The notes below the pieces were generated by a model. It was not told the DNA's origin. It made no database searches and was given only the letters and a program-made list of their open reading frames with translations. Made by a program: the position numbers and the translations under genes. A stretch of DNA of 64,000 nt. It comes from Reyranella sp. Its GTDB lineage: Bacteria > Pseudomonadota > Alphaproteobacteria > Reyranellales > Reyranellaceae. The stretch lies in the NCBI RefSeq assembly GCF_004297405.1, contig NZ_SCVC01000004.1:124001-188000 (forward strand). The letters are read 5' to 3'. Positions 27,816 through 36,586 of this stretch are shown here, piece by piece (position 1 is the stretch's first letter; every line of letters begins with the position of its first letter).

Positions 27816-28866
27816 CTGTGACCACCCTGAGACGCGGTGCGTCGCTCTCGGCCATGCGGCGGTAGACGGAGAGATAATCCATCGCCATGCGCCGGGCCGT
27901 GAAGCGCTCCTCGAAGCGGGCACGAATCCGGGCGCGCGACAGCTCGGGCAGGCGACGTACGGCATCGACGGCCTCCGCTTCGTTGTTGACGATGAAGCCG
28001 GTCAATCCGTCCTCGACGATCTCGGGCACCGAGCCGCCGGGATAGGCGAGTATCGGCGTGCCGCAGGCCATGGCCTCGATCATCACCAGCCCAAACGGCT
28101 CGGGCCAGTCGATCGGCATCAGCAGCCCGACCGCACCGCCCAGAAAGTCGGATTTCTGAGCGTCGCTGATCTCGCCGATATACTCGATGCCAGGCAACTC
28201 GAGCAGCGGCCTGATTTCGTGCTCGTAGTACTGCCTATCTACAGGATCGACCTTGGCCGCGATCTTGAGCGGCATGCCGGCGCGGCGAGCGATATGGATC
28301 GCGCGGTCAACCGCCTTCTCCGGCGCGATGCGGCCAAGCACGGCGAGGTATCCCGGCTTCGCCGGACGAGGCTGCAGGAGATCGGCCGGCAAGCCATGAT
28401 AGATCGTGTCGATCCAATGTGCGTTTGGCACTGGCTGGCGCTGGGCATCGGAAATGGAGATGACCGGCGCACGGTTGAAGACATCGAACACGACCTGATG
28501 CTCCGGCAGGTCGAGTCTGCCATGCAAAGTTGTAATGAAGGGTGTGGCGTTTCGTGAGAAGAGCGAAAAGGGAAAATAGTCGAGGTGGAAATGCAGAATG
28601 TCGAACTGGTCCGCACGCTGATAGACGTGTTCCAGCATCGCCATGTGCAATGCCATTGGATCGCGCACCTTGCCGTCGAGCCGCAGTGCCCGGGGCCAGA
28701 CCGGTTCCAGACGAGCCTTGGTCTGAGAGTCGCCGCTGGCGAACAGGGTCACATCGTGGCCGAGGGCCACCAATTCTTCGGTCAGCCAGGATACGACGCG
28801 TTCGGTGCCGCCGTAGAGTTTGGGGGGGATAGCCTCGGTCAGCGGTGCGACTTGGGCAATGCGCAT
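27811..28866 (-). CDS. GT4-family glycosyltransferase
   Basis: A 351-residue GT-B enzyme. The acceptor domain opens MRIAQVAPLTEAIPPKLYGG followed by TERVVSWLTEEL, a signature of one common GT4 group. The donor domain has LAVLGRIAPEKAVDRAI and the acidic motif PIDWPEPFGLVMIEAMACGTP. The start at 28866 matches the conserved N-terminus; the open frame runs 12 codons further. Donor and acceptor are unknown. It is divergent from the ABC exporter gene, separated by about 184 bases. Confidence 0.9.
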   Translation of the reverse strand: MRIAQVAPLTEAIPPKLYGGTERVVSWLTEELVALGHDVTLFASGDSQTKARLEPVWPRALRLDGKVRDPMALHMAMLEHVYQRADQFDILHFHLDYFPFSLFSRNATPFITTLHGRLDLPEHQVVFDVFNRAPVISISDAQRQPVPNAHWIDTIYHGLPADLLQPRPAKPGYLAVLGRIAPEKAVDRAIHIARRAGMPLKIAAKVDPVDRQYYEHEIRPLLELPGIEYIGEISDAQKSDFLGGAVGLLMPIDWPEPFGLVMIEAMACGTPILAYPGGSVPEIVEDGLTGFIVNNEAEAVDAVRRLPELSRARIRARFEERFTARRMAMDYLSVYRRMAESDAPRLRVVTA

Positions 28867-29050
28867 GCACTTGTACTCCCGTAATTGGTAACCTCGACGC
28901 ACGCGCTTCGCTTCGCAAAGGCGCCATGCGCGAAAGCGCGAAAATCAACCGTACAATGTGGTGATCACGCGGCAGCCACCGGTTGGTCACAGCTCGCGGC
29001 TGGAGCCGCAAGGTAATGAACCTTTCAGCCCCAGAATCGTTCCCTAGGTC

Positions 29051-30811
29051 ATGGAAGATCTCAGCCCACTCGCCGGCCGGCCGTTCGCTTTTCTTTTTCG
29101 CTACGTGGCCCGCCGGCCGATAGCTCATGCCGCCATTTTTCTGGCGGTCGTCGGCGCCGCCGCCTGCTCGGTTAGCACCCAGTACGGTGTAAAATCTCTC
29201 ATCGATGCGCTGTCTGGCAGCAATAGCGAGATGGTCTGGGTGGCCTTTGCCTTGTTGGTGGGCCTTATGGCAGCCGACAACTTCTTGTGGCGGCTAGCCG
29301 GCTGGATCGCCAGCTACGCCTTCGTGGCGGCCAGCGGCGAATTACGTAGCGAGCTGTTCCGACACATTACCGATCACGCCCCGAGCTTTTTCACGGGGCG
29401 CCAGGCTGGCACGGTGACCGGCCGAGTGACTGCGACAGGCAACGCCGCCTTCACCATCCAGAACATGTTCATATGGAATGTATTGCCGCCCTGCGTCGCT
29501 ACCTTGGGCGCCGTCGCCTTCTTGATGACAGTCGATCCGTTGATGACGGGGTCATTGGTCGCGGTGGCAGCCGTCCTGCTTTATGGGCTCTTTCGGCTCG
29601 CCGCGGCAGGCGCGACGCTACATATGGGGTTTGCCGACAAGGCGGCAGGAGTCGAAGGCGAACTGACCGACGTTGTCTCCAACATCATGCTGGTCCGCAG
29701 CTTCGGCGCAATCGGCCGTGAGCGGCGCCGCTTCCGGCAGACCGTCGGCGAAGAGATGGCCGCTCGCCGTACCAGCCTGCTCTATCTCGAGAAGATCCGC
29801 TTTCTGCATGCCGCCTTCACGGTTGCGCTAACCGTCGGTCTGCTCGCGTGGGCAATCATGCTGTGGCAGCGCGGAGCGATAAGCAGCGGTCAGGTCATCC
29901 TGGTGTGCACACTCGGATTGACGATCCTCTATGCGACGCGCGATCTCGCGGTGGCTCTGGTCGATGTCACGCAACACACCGCTCGGCTCTCCGAGGCATT
30001 GACCACGCTCCTGCAGCCGCACGACCTCCGGGATACCGTGGACGCACGCCCCCTCGCCGGCCGGCGCCGCGCCGTGACCTTCGAGAATGTCTCCTTCACC
30101 TATGCCGACGGCCATCGCGTGTTCGAGAAATTCGGTGTCGAGTTCCGGCCGGGGCAACGCACCGGCCTGGTCGGTCCATCCGGCGGCGGCAAATCGACCC
30201 TGCTCTCCCTGTTGCAGCGCTTCCACGATCTCGACCGTGGCCGCATCCTCATCGATGGCCAGGATATTGCGCAGACCACCCAGGAGAGTCTGCGGCAGGC
30301 AATCTCGCTGGTACCTCAGGACATTTCACTGCTTCACCGCTCGGTCATGGACAACATCCGATACGGCAAGCCGGATGCCAGTGACGAGGAAGTCAGGCAC
30401 GCGGCAGATGCCGCGCGCTGCCACTCATTCATCCAGGCTTTGCCACAGGGCTTCGATACGATCGTCGGCGAGCGCGGCGCCCGGCTATCGGCCGGCCAGC
30501 GCCAACGCATCGCCATCGCCCGCGCTTTGCTGAAGGATACGCCAATACTCCTGCTCGACGAGGCGACATCGTCACTCGATGGTGAGTCCGAAGAGGCGAT
30601 CCGCCAGGCGCTGGACCGGCTGATGGAAAACCGGACCGTGATCGCCATCGCCCATCGCCTTTCCACCTTGCGCAGCTTCGACCGTATCCTAGTGCTGGAG
30701 GGCGGTCATATCGTGCAGGACGGAGCGCCGACGGAACTGCTGCACCGGGACGGCCCCTATCGCACCCTGGTCTGGCAGGAGCTCCATCGGCTGTCGCGCA
30801 CGGCGGCGTGA
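29051..30811 (+). CDS. ABC exporter, fused permease and ATPase (MsbA-like)
   Basis: A 586-residue half-transporter that works as a homodimer. The N-terminal membrane domain (about 1-320) has six predicted helices. The ATPase has Walker A GPSGGGKSTLL, Q-loop LVPQDISLLH, signature LSAGQRQRIAIARAL, Walker B ILLLDEATSSLD and switch AHRLST. The type is that of lipid, glycan or drug exporters (MsbA/HlyB group). The adjacent divergent GT4 gene hints at a lipid or glycan cargo, but this is inference. It precedes the malonyl-CoA decarboxylase gene by 71 bases. Confidence 0.92.
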   Translation: MEDLSPLAGRPFAFLFRYVARRPIAHAAIFLAVVGAAACSVSTQYGVKSLIDALSGSNSEMVWVAFALLVGLMAADNFLWRLAGWIASYAFVAASGELRSELFRHITDHAPSFFTGRQAGTVTGRVTATGNAAFTIQNMFIWNVLPPCVATLGAVAFLMTVDPLMTGSLVAVAAVLLYGLFRLAAAGATLHMGFADKAAGVEGELTDVVSNIMLVRSFGAIGRERRRFRQTVGEEMAARRTSLLYLEKIRFLHAAFTVALTVGLLAWAIMLWQRGAISSGQVILVCTLGLTILYATRDLAVALVDVTQHTARLSEALTTLLQPHDLRDTVDARPLAGRRRAVTFENVSFTYADGHRVFEKFGVEFRPGQRTGLVGPSGGGKSTLLSLLQRFHDLDRGRILIDGQDIAQTTQESLRQAISLVPQDISLLHRSVMDNIRYGKPDASDEEVRHAADAARCHSFIQALPQGFDTIVGERGARLSAGQRQRIAIARALLKDTPILLLDEATSSLDGESEEAIRQALDRLMENRTVIAIAHRLSTLRSFDRILVLEGGHIVQDGAPTELLHRDGPYRTLVWQELHRLSRTAA

Positions 30812-30882
30812 TCAGGCTACCTCCAAAGGCGCGCTCTTGTGACGCCACTGGAGTGACACGTTTGCCGTGACATAATCGGTGA

Positions 30883-32289
30883 ATGGCACTCGCTCTCTCC
30901 TCGACGGTTTCCAGCACGGTCGACCGCACGCTCGAACGTTTGCGCAACGCCTTCATCGATACCGCCCGCGGCGCTCGCGAGGCGGTCGGCGCCCCCTTGC
31001 GTGCCGATCTGCCCGACGACGACATCCCGCGACTGAAGGGCCGTATCGACGCCTGCCTCGAAGCCAAGGGCGGCGAGACCGCAAGCCGCCGCCGTGCCGC
31101 CGAGCTGGGGCAGGCTTACCTGTCGCTGTCGGCGACCGGCCGGCGCAAGTTTCTGCTCACCCTCGCCCACGACTATGGCCTGTCACGCGAGACGGCCGTC
31201 GCACGGGTCGATCGGTGGCGTGCCGGCAAGGAACCCGCACGCGCCCTGACGCGGCTCCTCGAGCCGCCGGCAGTGCGCCTGCTGCGCGAGTTCGTGGGCG
31301 TGCCGCAGGGCGTGAAGTTCGTCGTCGACCTGCGCGCCGAGCTGATGACGCTGGGCAAGACCGACACCGCCGCCCGGGCGCTGAGCGAAGACCTGCGGCC
31401 GCTGCTCGCGGCCTGGTTTGATGTCGGCTTCCTCGACCTGGTGCGCATCGACTGGCGCTCCTCGGCGGCGCTGCTCGAGAAGCTGGTCGACTACGAGGCC
31501 GTCCATGCCATCCGCTCCTGGCGCGACCTCAAGAATCGCCTGGACTCCGACCGGCGCTGTTTCGCCTTCTTCCATCCGCGCATGCCCGACGAGCCGCTGA
31601 TCTTCGTCGAGGTGGCGCTGGTCGACGGCATGGCGGGCAACGTGCAGCGCCTGCTCGACGCACGCGACGAGACGGCCGATCCCAAGCGGGCCAACACGGC
31701 GATCTTCTACTCGATCTCCAACTGCCAGCAGGGCCTGGCCGGCATCAGCTTCGGCAACTTCCTGATCAAGCGCGTCGCCGAGCAACTGGCGCGCGAGCTG
31801 CCCAATATCAAAGATTTCGCCACCCTCTCGCCGATCCCGGGGTTGCGCCGGCACATCGACGACCGGCTGAAGAACGAGGGCGACGCCGTGCTGACGGCGG
31901 CAGAGATCTCCTCGCTGGCGCCCGTCATCGACAAGGCGCGCGGTGCCGCTGCCGTACGTCAGTTGCTCGATCGGCCGAGCTGGTGGGAGGTGCCGGCGAT
32001 CGACAAGTCGTTGCGGCCGATTCTGACACGGCTGGCCGCACGCTACCTCACGTCGACCGACGAGAAAGCTCGCGCCGTCGATCGTGTGGCCCATTTCCAT
32101 CTTGGCAATGGTGCAATCGTCGAGCGGCTGAACTGGCTCGCCGACACCAGCAGTAACGGATTGAAGCAGTCCTACGCGATGATGGTGAACTATCGCTACA
32201 AGCTCGGAGACGTCGACGACAACCACGAGGACTATGCCAATGGCAAGGTCGTCGCGAGCCGCGAGGTCCGGGCGCAGGCAAAGGGTTAA
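30883..32289 (+). CDS. Malonyl-CoA decarboxylase
   Basis: Decarboxylates malonyl-CoA to acetyl-CoA. The 468-residue protein has the helical N-terminal domain and a GNAT-like C-terminal catalytic domain. Family landmarks are FFHPRMPDEPLIFVEVAL, TAIFYSISNCQQGLAGISFG and LPNIKDFATLSPIPG, the last with the catalytic Ser/His region. C-terminally it shows VAHFHLGNGAIVERLNW. Rhizobial homologues (MatA) sit beside matB and matC; here neither is adjacent, so it may serve fatty-acid or acyl-CoA turnover. A terminator hairpin follows. Confidence 0.94.
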   Translation: MALALSSTVSSTVDRTLERLRNAFIDTARGAREAVGAPLRADLPDDDIPRLKGRIDACLEAKGGETASRRRAAELGQAYLSLSATGRRKFLLTLAHDYGLSRETAVARVDRWRAGKEPARALTRLLEPPAVRLLREFVGVPQGVKFVVDLRAELMTLGKTDTAARALSEDLRPLLAAWFDVGFLDLVRIDWRSSAALLEKLVDYEAVHAIRSWRDLKNRLDSDRRCFAFFHPRMPDEPLIFVEVALVDGMAGNVQRLLDARDETADPKRANTAIFYSISNCQQGLAGISFGNFLIKRVAEQLARELPNIKDFATLSPIPGLRRHIDDRLKNEGDAVLTAAEISSLAPVIDKARGAAAVRQLLDRPSWWEVPAIDKSLRPILTRLAARYLTSTDEKARAVDRVAHFHLGNGAIVERLNWLADTSSNGLKQSYAMMVNYRYKLGDVDDNHEDYANGKVVASREVRAQAKG

Positions 32290-32307
32290 GGGGGCGCGAG
32301 CCCCCTT
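32288..32307. terminator. Bidirectional terminator between convergent genes
   Basis: AAGGGGGC (32288-32295) pairs with GCCCCCTT (32300-32307) across GCGA. It begins within the stop codon of the malonyl-CoA decarboxylase gene and lies just before the stop of the SMP-30 gene on the other strand. Confidence 0.65.
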
Positions 32308-32312
32308 CCCGG

Positions 32313-33245
32313 TTACTTGTTCAGATACTCGAGCTTCAGGCCCGGCCGCGGCCACTCGAAGCTGACGAGCTTGCCGGTCATCGACAACGTCGCATAGGCA
32401 GTACGCAGGTCCTTGCCGCCGAAGCAGACGTTGGTGACCATCGGATCGGGCAGCTTGTATTGCGTCACCGACTTGCCGTCGGGCGAGATGTCGGAAACGG
32501 CGCCGGTAATCAGTGTCGCCACGCAGATATGGCCCTGCGAATCGACGGCCAGTGAATCGAACATCTGGTAGCCGCCGAGGCCCGCGATGACACGGCCCTT
32601 CTCGCCGCGATAGGGGCCGTTGGCGTCCTTGATGACGCCTGGCGCGGAAAGCTCGAACGCCCAGACGCGCGCGGTCGGCGTCTCCACGACATAGAGCGTC
32701 TTGCCGTCGGGCGAGAGGCCGCAGCCGTTGGGCCGCTCCAGCGGGAAAACCTTCTCCTCGATCTTCGAGCCGTCGGCCTTGGCGTAGTAGACAGCGCCGC
32801 GATCATTGTCGCGCTCGCGGGTCTTGCCGAGGTCGGTGAACCAGAAGCCGCCGGCATCGTCGAACACCAGGTCGTTCGGGCCATTCAGCTTCCGCCCATC
32901 GCAGGAATCGTAGAGTGTCTCAAACTTGCCCGTCTCGGGATCGACGACCTGGATCGAACCGCCCTTGTAGGAGGCAGGCTGCGTGCCGGGAAAGAGTCGG
33001 CCATCCGGCCGCTCGATCCAGTTGAAGCCGCCGTTGTTGGTCACGTAGATCTTGCCGCCTGGCCCCATCGCCGCGCCGTTGGGACCGCCGCCCAGCTTGG
33101 CGATGATGTGCTGTTTGCCGTCAGGCATGACGCGGGTCAGCGTCTCGCGCGCAATCTCGACCAGGATCACCGAGCCATCTGGCATGGCCACGGGGCCTTC
33201 CGGAAATTTGAGGCCCGAGGCGATCTCCTTGTGCGGGGTCGTCAT
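32313..33245 (-). CDS. SMP-30/gluconolactonase family protein
   Basis: A 310-residue six-bladed beta-propeller lactonase. Typical features are KFPEGPVAMPDGSVILVEI, LNGPNDLVFDDAGGFWFTD (metal Asn/Asp), ERPNGCGLSPDGKTLYVVET (metal Asn) and FDSLAVDSQGHICVAT. Family members open sugar lactones such as gluconolactone using a divalent metal. The substrate is not certain. It sits directly after the PaaG-like hydratase gene (12 bases) on the same strand, so it is probably co-transcribed. Confidence 0.92.
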   Translation of the reverse strand: MTTPHKEIASGLKFPEGPVAMPDGSVILVEIARETLTRVMPDGKQHIIAKLGGGPNGAAMGPGGKIYVTNNGGFNWIERPDGRLFPGTQPASYKGGSIQVVDPETGKFETLYDSCDGRKLNGPNDLVFDDAGGFWFTDLGKTRERDNDRGAVYYAKADGSKIEEKVFPLERPNGCGLSPDGKTLYVVETPTARVWAFELSAPGVIKDANGPYRGEKGRVIAGLGGYQMFDSLAVDSQGHICVATLITGAVSDISPDGKSVTQYKLPDPMVTNVCFGGKDLRTAYATLSMTGKLVSFEWPRPGLKLEYLNK

Positions 33246-33257
33246 TCTGCTTTCTCC

Positions 33258-34046
33258 CTATTTGCCCTTGAACGCGGGCTTGCGCTTGGCGAGGAAGGCC
33301 GCGACGCCTTCCTTGAAGTCCTCGCTACGGCCGAGTTCGCGCTGGAAGTCACGCTCGACATCCAGCTGCTGGGAGAGCGTGTTGCCGCTGGCGCGGCCCA
33401 TCGCTTCCTTGATGCGGGCCAGCGACATCGTCGGTCCGTCGGCCAGCCGCCGTGCCAGCTCGTTCGCCGACTTCATCAGTTCGCCGTCCTCGACGACGTC
33501 CCAGATCAAACCCCAGTCCTTGGCCTGCTGCGCGGTGATCTGCGGCGCCAGCATCGCCAACGCACGAGCACGCTGCTCGCCGACCAGCCGCGGCAGGAAC
33601 CACGTGCTGCCACCATCCGGCAGGAGGCCGATGCGGGCGAAAGCCTGCAGGAAGGTGGCCGACTTGGCGGCGACCGCGATATCGGCGGCCAGAGCGAAGC
33701 TCATGCCGACGCCGGCTGCCGGCCCGTTCACAGCCGCGACGATCGGCTTGGGGATGCTGCGCATCAACCGGATCACCGGATTGAAGAACTTTTCGAGAGC
33801 GGCGCCTGAATCCGCGACCTCGCCCTTCTCGCGATCAGGATCGGCGAGATCGGCGCCCGCACAGAAGCCACGACCTGCTCCTGTCAGCAGCACCGCACGC
33901 ACCGATCCATCGGCCGCCAGATCCTCCCAGCAGGTCTTGAGCTCGGCGATCATCTTGCGTGAGACGGCGTTCAACCGGTCGGGGGAATTCAGCGTCAGAG
34001 TGGCGAGGCCGTCGGCCTTGGTGATCTGGATCTTCTCGTAGGTCAT
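33258..34046 (-). CDS. Enoyl-CoA hydratase/isomerase, PaaG-like (copy 1)
   Basis: A 262-residue crotonase-fold enzyme with the CoA/oxyanion segment GAGRGFCAGADLAD and a second oxyanion region AVNGPAAGVGMSFALAADI. It has ARIGLLPDGGSTWFLPRL, which resembles PaaG (2-(1,2-epoxyphenyl)acetyl-CoA isomerase) rather than classical hydratase; the two catalytic Glu residues of crotonase are not in their usual places. The start at 34046 matches the family N-terminus. It is a paralogue of the adjacent gene at 34057, ten bases upstream. Confidence 0.9.
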   Translation of the reverse strand: MTYEKIQITKADGLATLTLNSPDRLNAVSRKMIAELKTCWEDLAADGSVRAVLLTGAGRGFCAGADLADPDREKGEVADSGAALEKFFNPVIRLMRSIPKPIVAAVNGPAAGVGMSFALAADIAVAAKSATFLQAFARIGLLPDGGSTWFLPRLVGEQRARALAMLAPQITAQQAKDWGLIWDVVEDGELMKSANELARRLADGPTMSLARIKEAMGRASGNTLSQQLDVERDFQRELGRSEDFKEGVAAFLAKRKPAFKGK

Positions 34047-34056
34047 TGTCTTCTTC

Positions 34057-34872
34057 TCAGTGTCCGGTGAACTGGGCGGGGCGTTTGGCGAGGAAGGCTG
34101 CAACCCCTTCCTTGAAATCGGCACTGCGGCCGAGCTCGCGCTGGCTATCGCGCTCGAGATCGAGTTGCTGGTCGAGCGTGTTGGTGGCTGCCAGATCAAT
34201 CGCCTTCTTGATGGCGGCATAGGAACGCGTCGGGCCGGTCGCGAGCTTGCGCGCAACCTTGATGGCTTCGTCCATCAGCGCGGCATCATCGACGACCTGC
34301 CAGACCATGCCCATGCGCTCGGCTTCCTCGGCCGGCACTGAGCTGCCGAGCATGGCGAGAGCGCGCGCACGGGCGTCGCCCACCGTGTGCGGCAGGAACC
34401 ATGTGCCCCCCAGATCGGGTATCAGCGAGATACGCACAAAGGCCTGATCGAAGCGCGCCGAGCGCGCGGCCACCACGATATCGCAGGCCAGCGCCAGATT
34501 GGCCCCGCCGCCCGCTGCCACGCCATTGACGGCGGCAACGATGGGCTTGGGCAGCTCGCGCATGGCGCGGATCATGGGATTGAAGATGCGGTCCATCACG
34601 GCACCGACGTCACGCTCGCCTGATGTCGTCGGATCGCCGGGCCCCGGACCAGCCAGATCGGCGCCGGCGCAGAAGCCTCGGCCTGTACCCGTCAACAGGA
34701 TGGCGCGGACCGCGTCATCCTCGCGGGCGCGCTTCAACTGGACGTTCATGGCCTCGATCAGCGGGTGGCTCATGGCGTTCAACCGCGTCGGCCGGTTGAG
34801 CGTAAGGGTCAGGACGCCGCCCTCCAGAGCGGCCAATACGGGCGTTTCTTCCATGGGGCCGGAGACTGGCAT
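34057..34872 (-). CDS. Enoyl-CoA hydratase/isomerase, PaaG-like (copy 2)
   Basis: A 271-residue crotonase-fold protein with GTGRGFCAGADLAG, AVNGVAAGGGANLALACDI and ISLIPDLGGTWFLPH. It has the same domain layout and tail as copy 1 (KEGVAAFLAKR near the C-terminus), so the two arose by duplication. It may act on another acyl-CoA chain length or as an isomerase. The start at 34872 has CCAGGA upstream; an ATG at 34854 is an alternative. It is the first gene of a likely operon with copy 1 and the SMP-30 gene, and diverges from the flavodoxin. Confidence 0.9.
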   Translation of the reverse strand: MPVSGPMEETPVLAALEGGVLTLTLNRPTRLNAMSHPLIEAMNVQLKRAREDDAVRAILLTGTGRGFCAGADLAGPGPGDPTTSGERDVGAVMDRIFNPMIRAMRELPKPIVAAVNGVAAGGGANLALACDIVVAARSARFDQAFVRISLIPDLGGTWFLPHTVGDARARALAMLGSSVPAEEAERMGMVWQVVDDAALMDEAIKVARKLATGPTRSYAAIKKAIDLAATNTLDQQLDLERDSQRELGRSADFKEGVAAFLAKRPAQFTGH

Positions 34873-34932
34873 GGGTCCTGGAGCCGCGCCATCCGGTCGC
34901 GTCGCATGGCGGCACACCCTCCCGTATGTCCG

Positions 34933-35385
34933 ATGGGGATGGCCACGATCCTGATCCTGGTCGGCACCGAATCGGGCAATGCCCAGATGGTGGCCGACGC
35001 GCTGAAGCCCGTACTCGCCGAGGCCGGACACGCGGTCGACGTTACGGACAAGGCCGCGACCTTTGCCGATCTGCAGGCCCACGATGTGCTGCTGGTGGTC
35101 TGCGCCACGCACGGCTCGGGGGACATCCCGACCAACATCCTGCCGCTGGTCGAAACCCTGGAGCGGGAGAAGTCCGATCTGTCAGGTCATCGCTACGGAG
35201 TCATCGCACTCGGCGACATGACTTATCAGGATACTTTCTGCGGAGGCGGCAAGAAGGTCGATCAGGTGCTCGAACTCTGCGGCGCCAGGAAGGTCGGCGA
35301 ACGGCTCGAAGTCGATGCCTCGACGCAGCCCCTGCCCGACGAGGAAGCATTGGCTTGGATCGAAGGCTGGAAGACGCAAGTCTGA
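34933..35385 (+). CDS. Flavodoxin-domain protein
   Basis: A 150-residue single flavodoxin fold. The FMN phosphate loop is VGTESGNAQMVADAL and the second loop is CATHGSGDIPTN. A third flavin contact region has ALGDMTYQDTFCGGGKKVD. It resembles MioC and the flavodoxin domain of sulphite reductase more than long-chain flavodoxins. The electron partners are unknown. ATGs at 34933 and 34939 are equally possible. It converges with the cyclase gene at 35391. Confidence 0.88.
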   Translation: MGMATILILVGTESGNAQMVADALKPVLAEAGHAVDVTDKAATFADLQAHDVLLVVCATHGSGDIPTNILPLVETLEREKSDLSGHRYGVIALGDMTYQDTFCGGGKKVDQVLELCGARKVGERLEVDASTQPLPDEEALAWIEGWKTQV

Positions 35386-35390
35386 GGCCG

Positions 35391-36572
35391 TCACTCCGGC
35401 AGAGTGAAGATCTCGACGGGCTTGGGAACGCCGCGCAGACGGTGAACGCCGAGCGACTTCATCGGCTGCGGGCAATTCTCGTTGAACTCGGCGGACGCAC
35501 AGACCTTCACGCCGAGCGCCTTGGTCAATCCTTCCAGGCGAGAGGCGCGATTGACGGCCGCCCCGATCACCGTGAAGTCGAGCCTGTCTTCCGTGCCGAT
35601 ATTGCCGAAGGTTACATCGCCGACGTGCAGGCCGATGCCGAAACGCAGCAACTCTCGGCCGCCGGCCGCGCGCGCCTCGTTCGCCGCCTCGGCATCGTTG
35701 AGGAGTTGACGTGCGGCCCCGAGAGCCGCAGCCGTCACCATCGGCAGGAAGAGTGCATCCTCGGCCGGGAAATACCCCATTACGCCATCGCCGATGAATT
35801 TCAGGATCTCGCCGCCGTGTGAGGAGAGCGCATCGCCGACGAGTTGGAAGTAGTTGTTCAGGAGTTCCAGCACCTCGGCAGGGGGCAGCCGCTCGTTGAG
35901 GCCGGTGAAGTCGCGCATGTCGGAGAACCACAGGACGGCGCGGATCTCCTCGCCTTCGCCGCGGCGGATCGCGCCGTTCAACACGCGCTCGCTGATCTGG
36001 TGGCCGAGATAGGTGTTGGTCACCGTGTCGGCGACGCCATGCTCGATGTGCATCTCGGTCACCGCGCCCATCATGTCGACCAGACGGCCCAGGTCCTCGA
36101 CGTCGGCGTCGCTAAAGCCTTCCTTACGATCAGTTGCGAAACTGACGACGGGCAGCGGACCTTTGCGCGAGATGCGCATGGGCACGGCGAGGTAATCGGT
36201 GCCGCCGTCGGATTTCAACTCCTGCAGCAGGATGTGATGCTTGTCCGTGATCTTGTCGAGCCGGTAGCGCACTTCACGGCCCTGCTCGCGCGCCTCCTGC
36301 AGCGGGCTGCCGATATAGGAGGGCGTGAACTGGATGCCGTAAGCGCGTGCAATCGATTGCACGTGTTCACCGCGCCGCCACATGTAGCCCATGGCCTGAA
36401 GCTGCGGATGGATGAGCTGCAGGCCAATGTAGAACCGCCATACCGGCAGGCCCGTCTGCACGACCTTCTCCATCAGCTTCTCGATGAAGACCGACGGGGA
36501 AGCGACGAGACGACCCTCACGGGCGAGCCAATCGGCGACCGGCGCCAGACGGTCGCCTACCGGTGGCGGCAT
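35391..36572 (-). CDS. Class III adenylate/guanylate cyclase
   Basis: A 393-residue soluble cyclase. The N-terminal half (about 1-180) is an uncharacterised sensor-like domain containing QTGLPVWRFYIGLQLIHPQL. The C-terminal catalytic domain has both metal Asp residues in LWFSDMRDFTGLNE and ILKFIGDGVMGYFP. It also has the transition-state Asn and Arg in IGAAVNRASRLEG, so it should be active. The product is probably cAMP. This fits rhizobial-type cyclases with a single N-terminal sensor. The start at 36572 is preferred; the open frame extends upstream. It lies 14 bases after the SDR gene. Confidence 0.92.
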   Translation of the reverse strand: MPPPVGDRLAPVADWLAREGRLVASPSVFIEKLMEKVVQTGLPVWRFYIGLQLIHPQLQAMGYMWRRGEHVQSIARAYGIQFTPSYIGSPLQEAREQGREVRYRLDKITDKHHILLQELKSDGGTDYLAVPMRISRKGPLPVVSFATDRKEGFSDADVEDLGRLVDMMGAVTEMHIEHGVADTVTNTYLGHQISERVLNGAIRRGEGEEIRAVLWFSDMRDFTGLNERLPPAEVLELLNNYFQLVGDALSSHGGEILKFIGDGVMGYFPAEDALFLPMVTAAALGAARQLLNDAEAANEARAAGGRELLRFGIGLHVGDVTFGNIGTEDRLDFTVIGAAVNRASRLEGLTKALGVKVCASAEFNENCPQPMKSLGVHRLRGVPKPVEIFTLPE

Positions 36573-36586
36573 GGAGAGCGCGGCGG

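Noticed and set aside
28867..29050. Possible small RNA or gene in the 184-base divergent spacer
   Set aside because: Only short GC-rich stems are visible and no convincing coding frame or known RNA motif, so it is probably just the two promoters.
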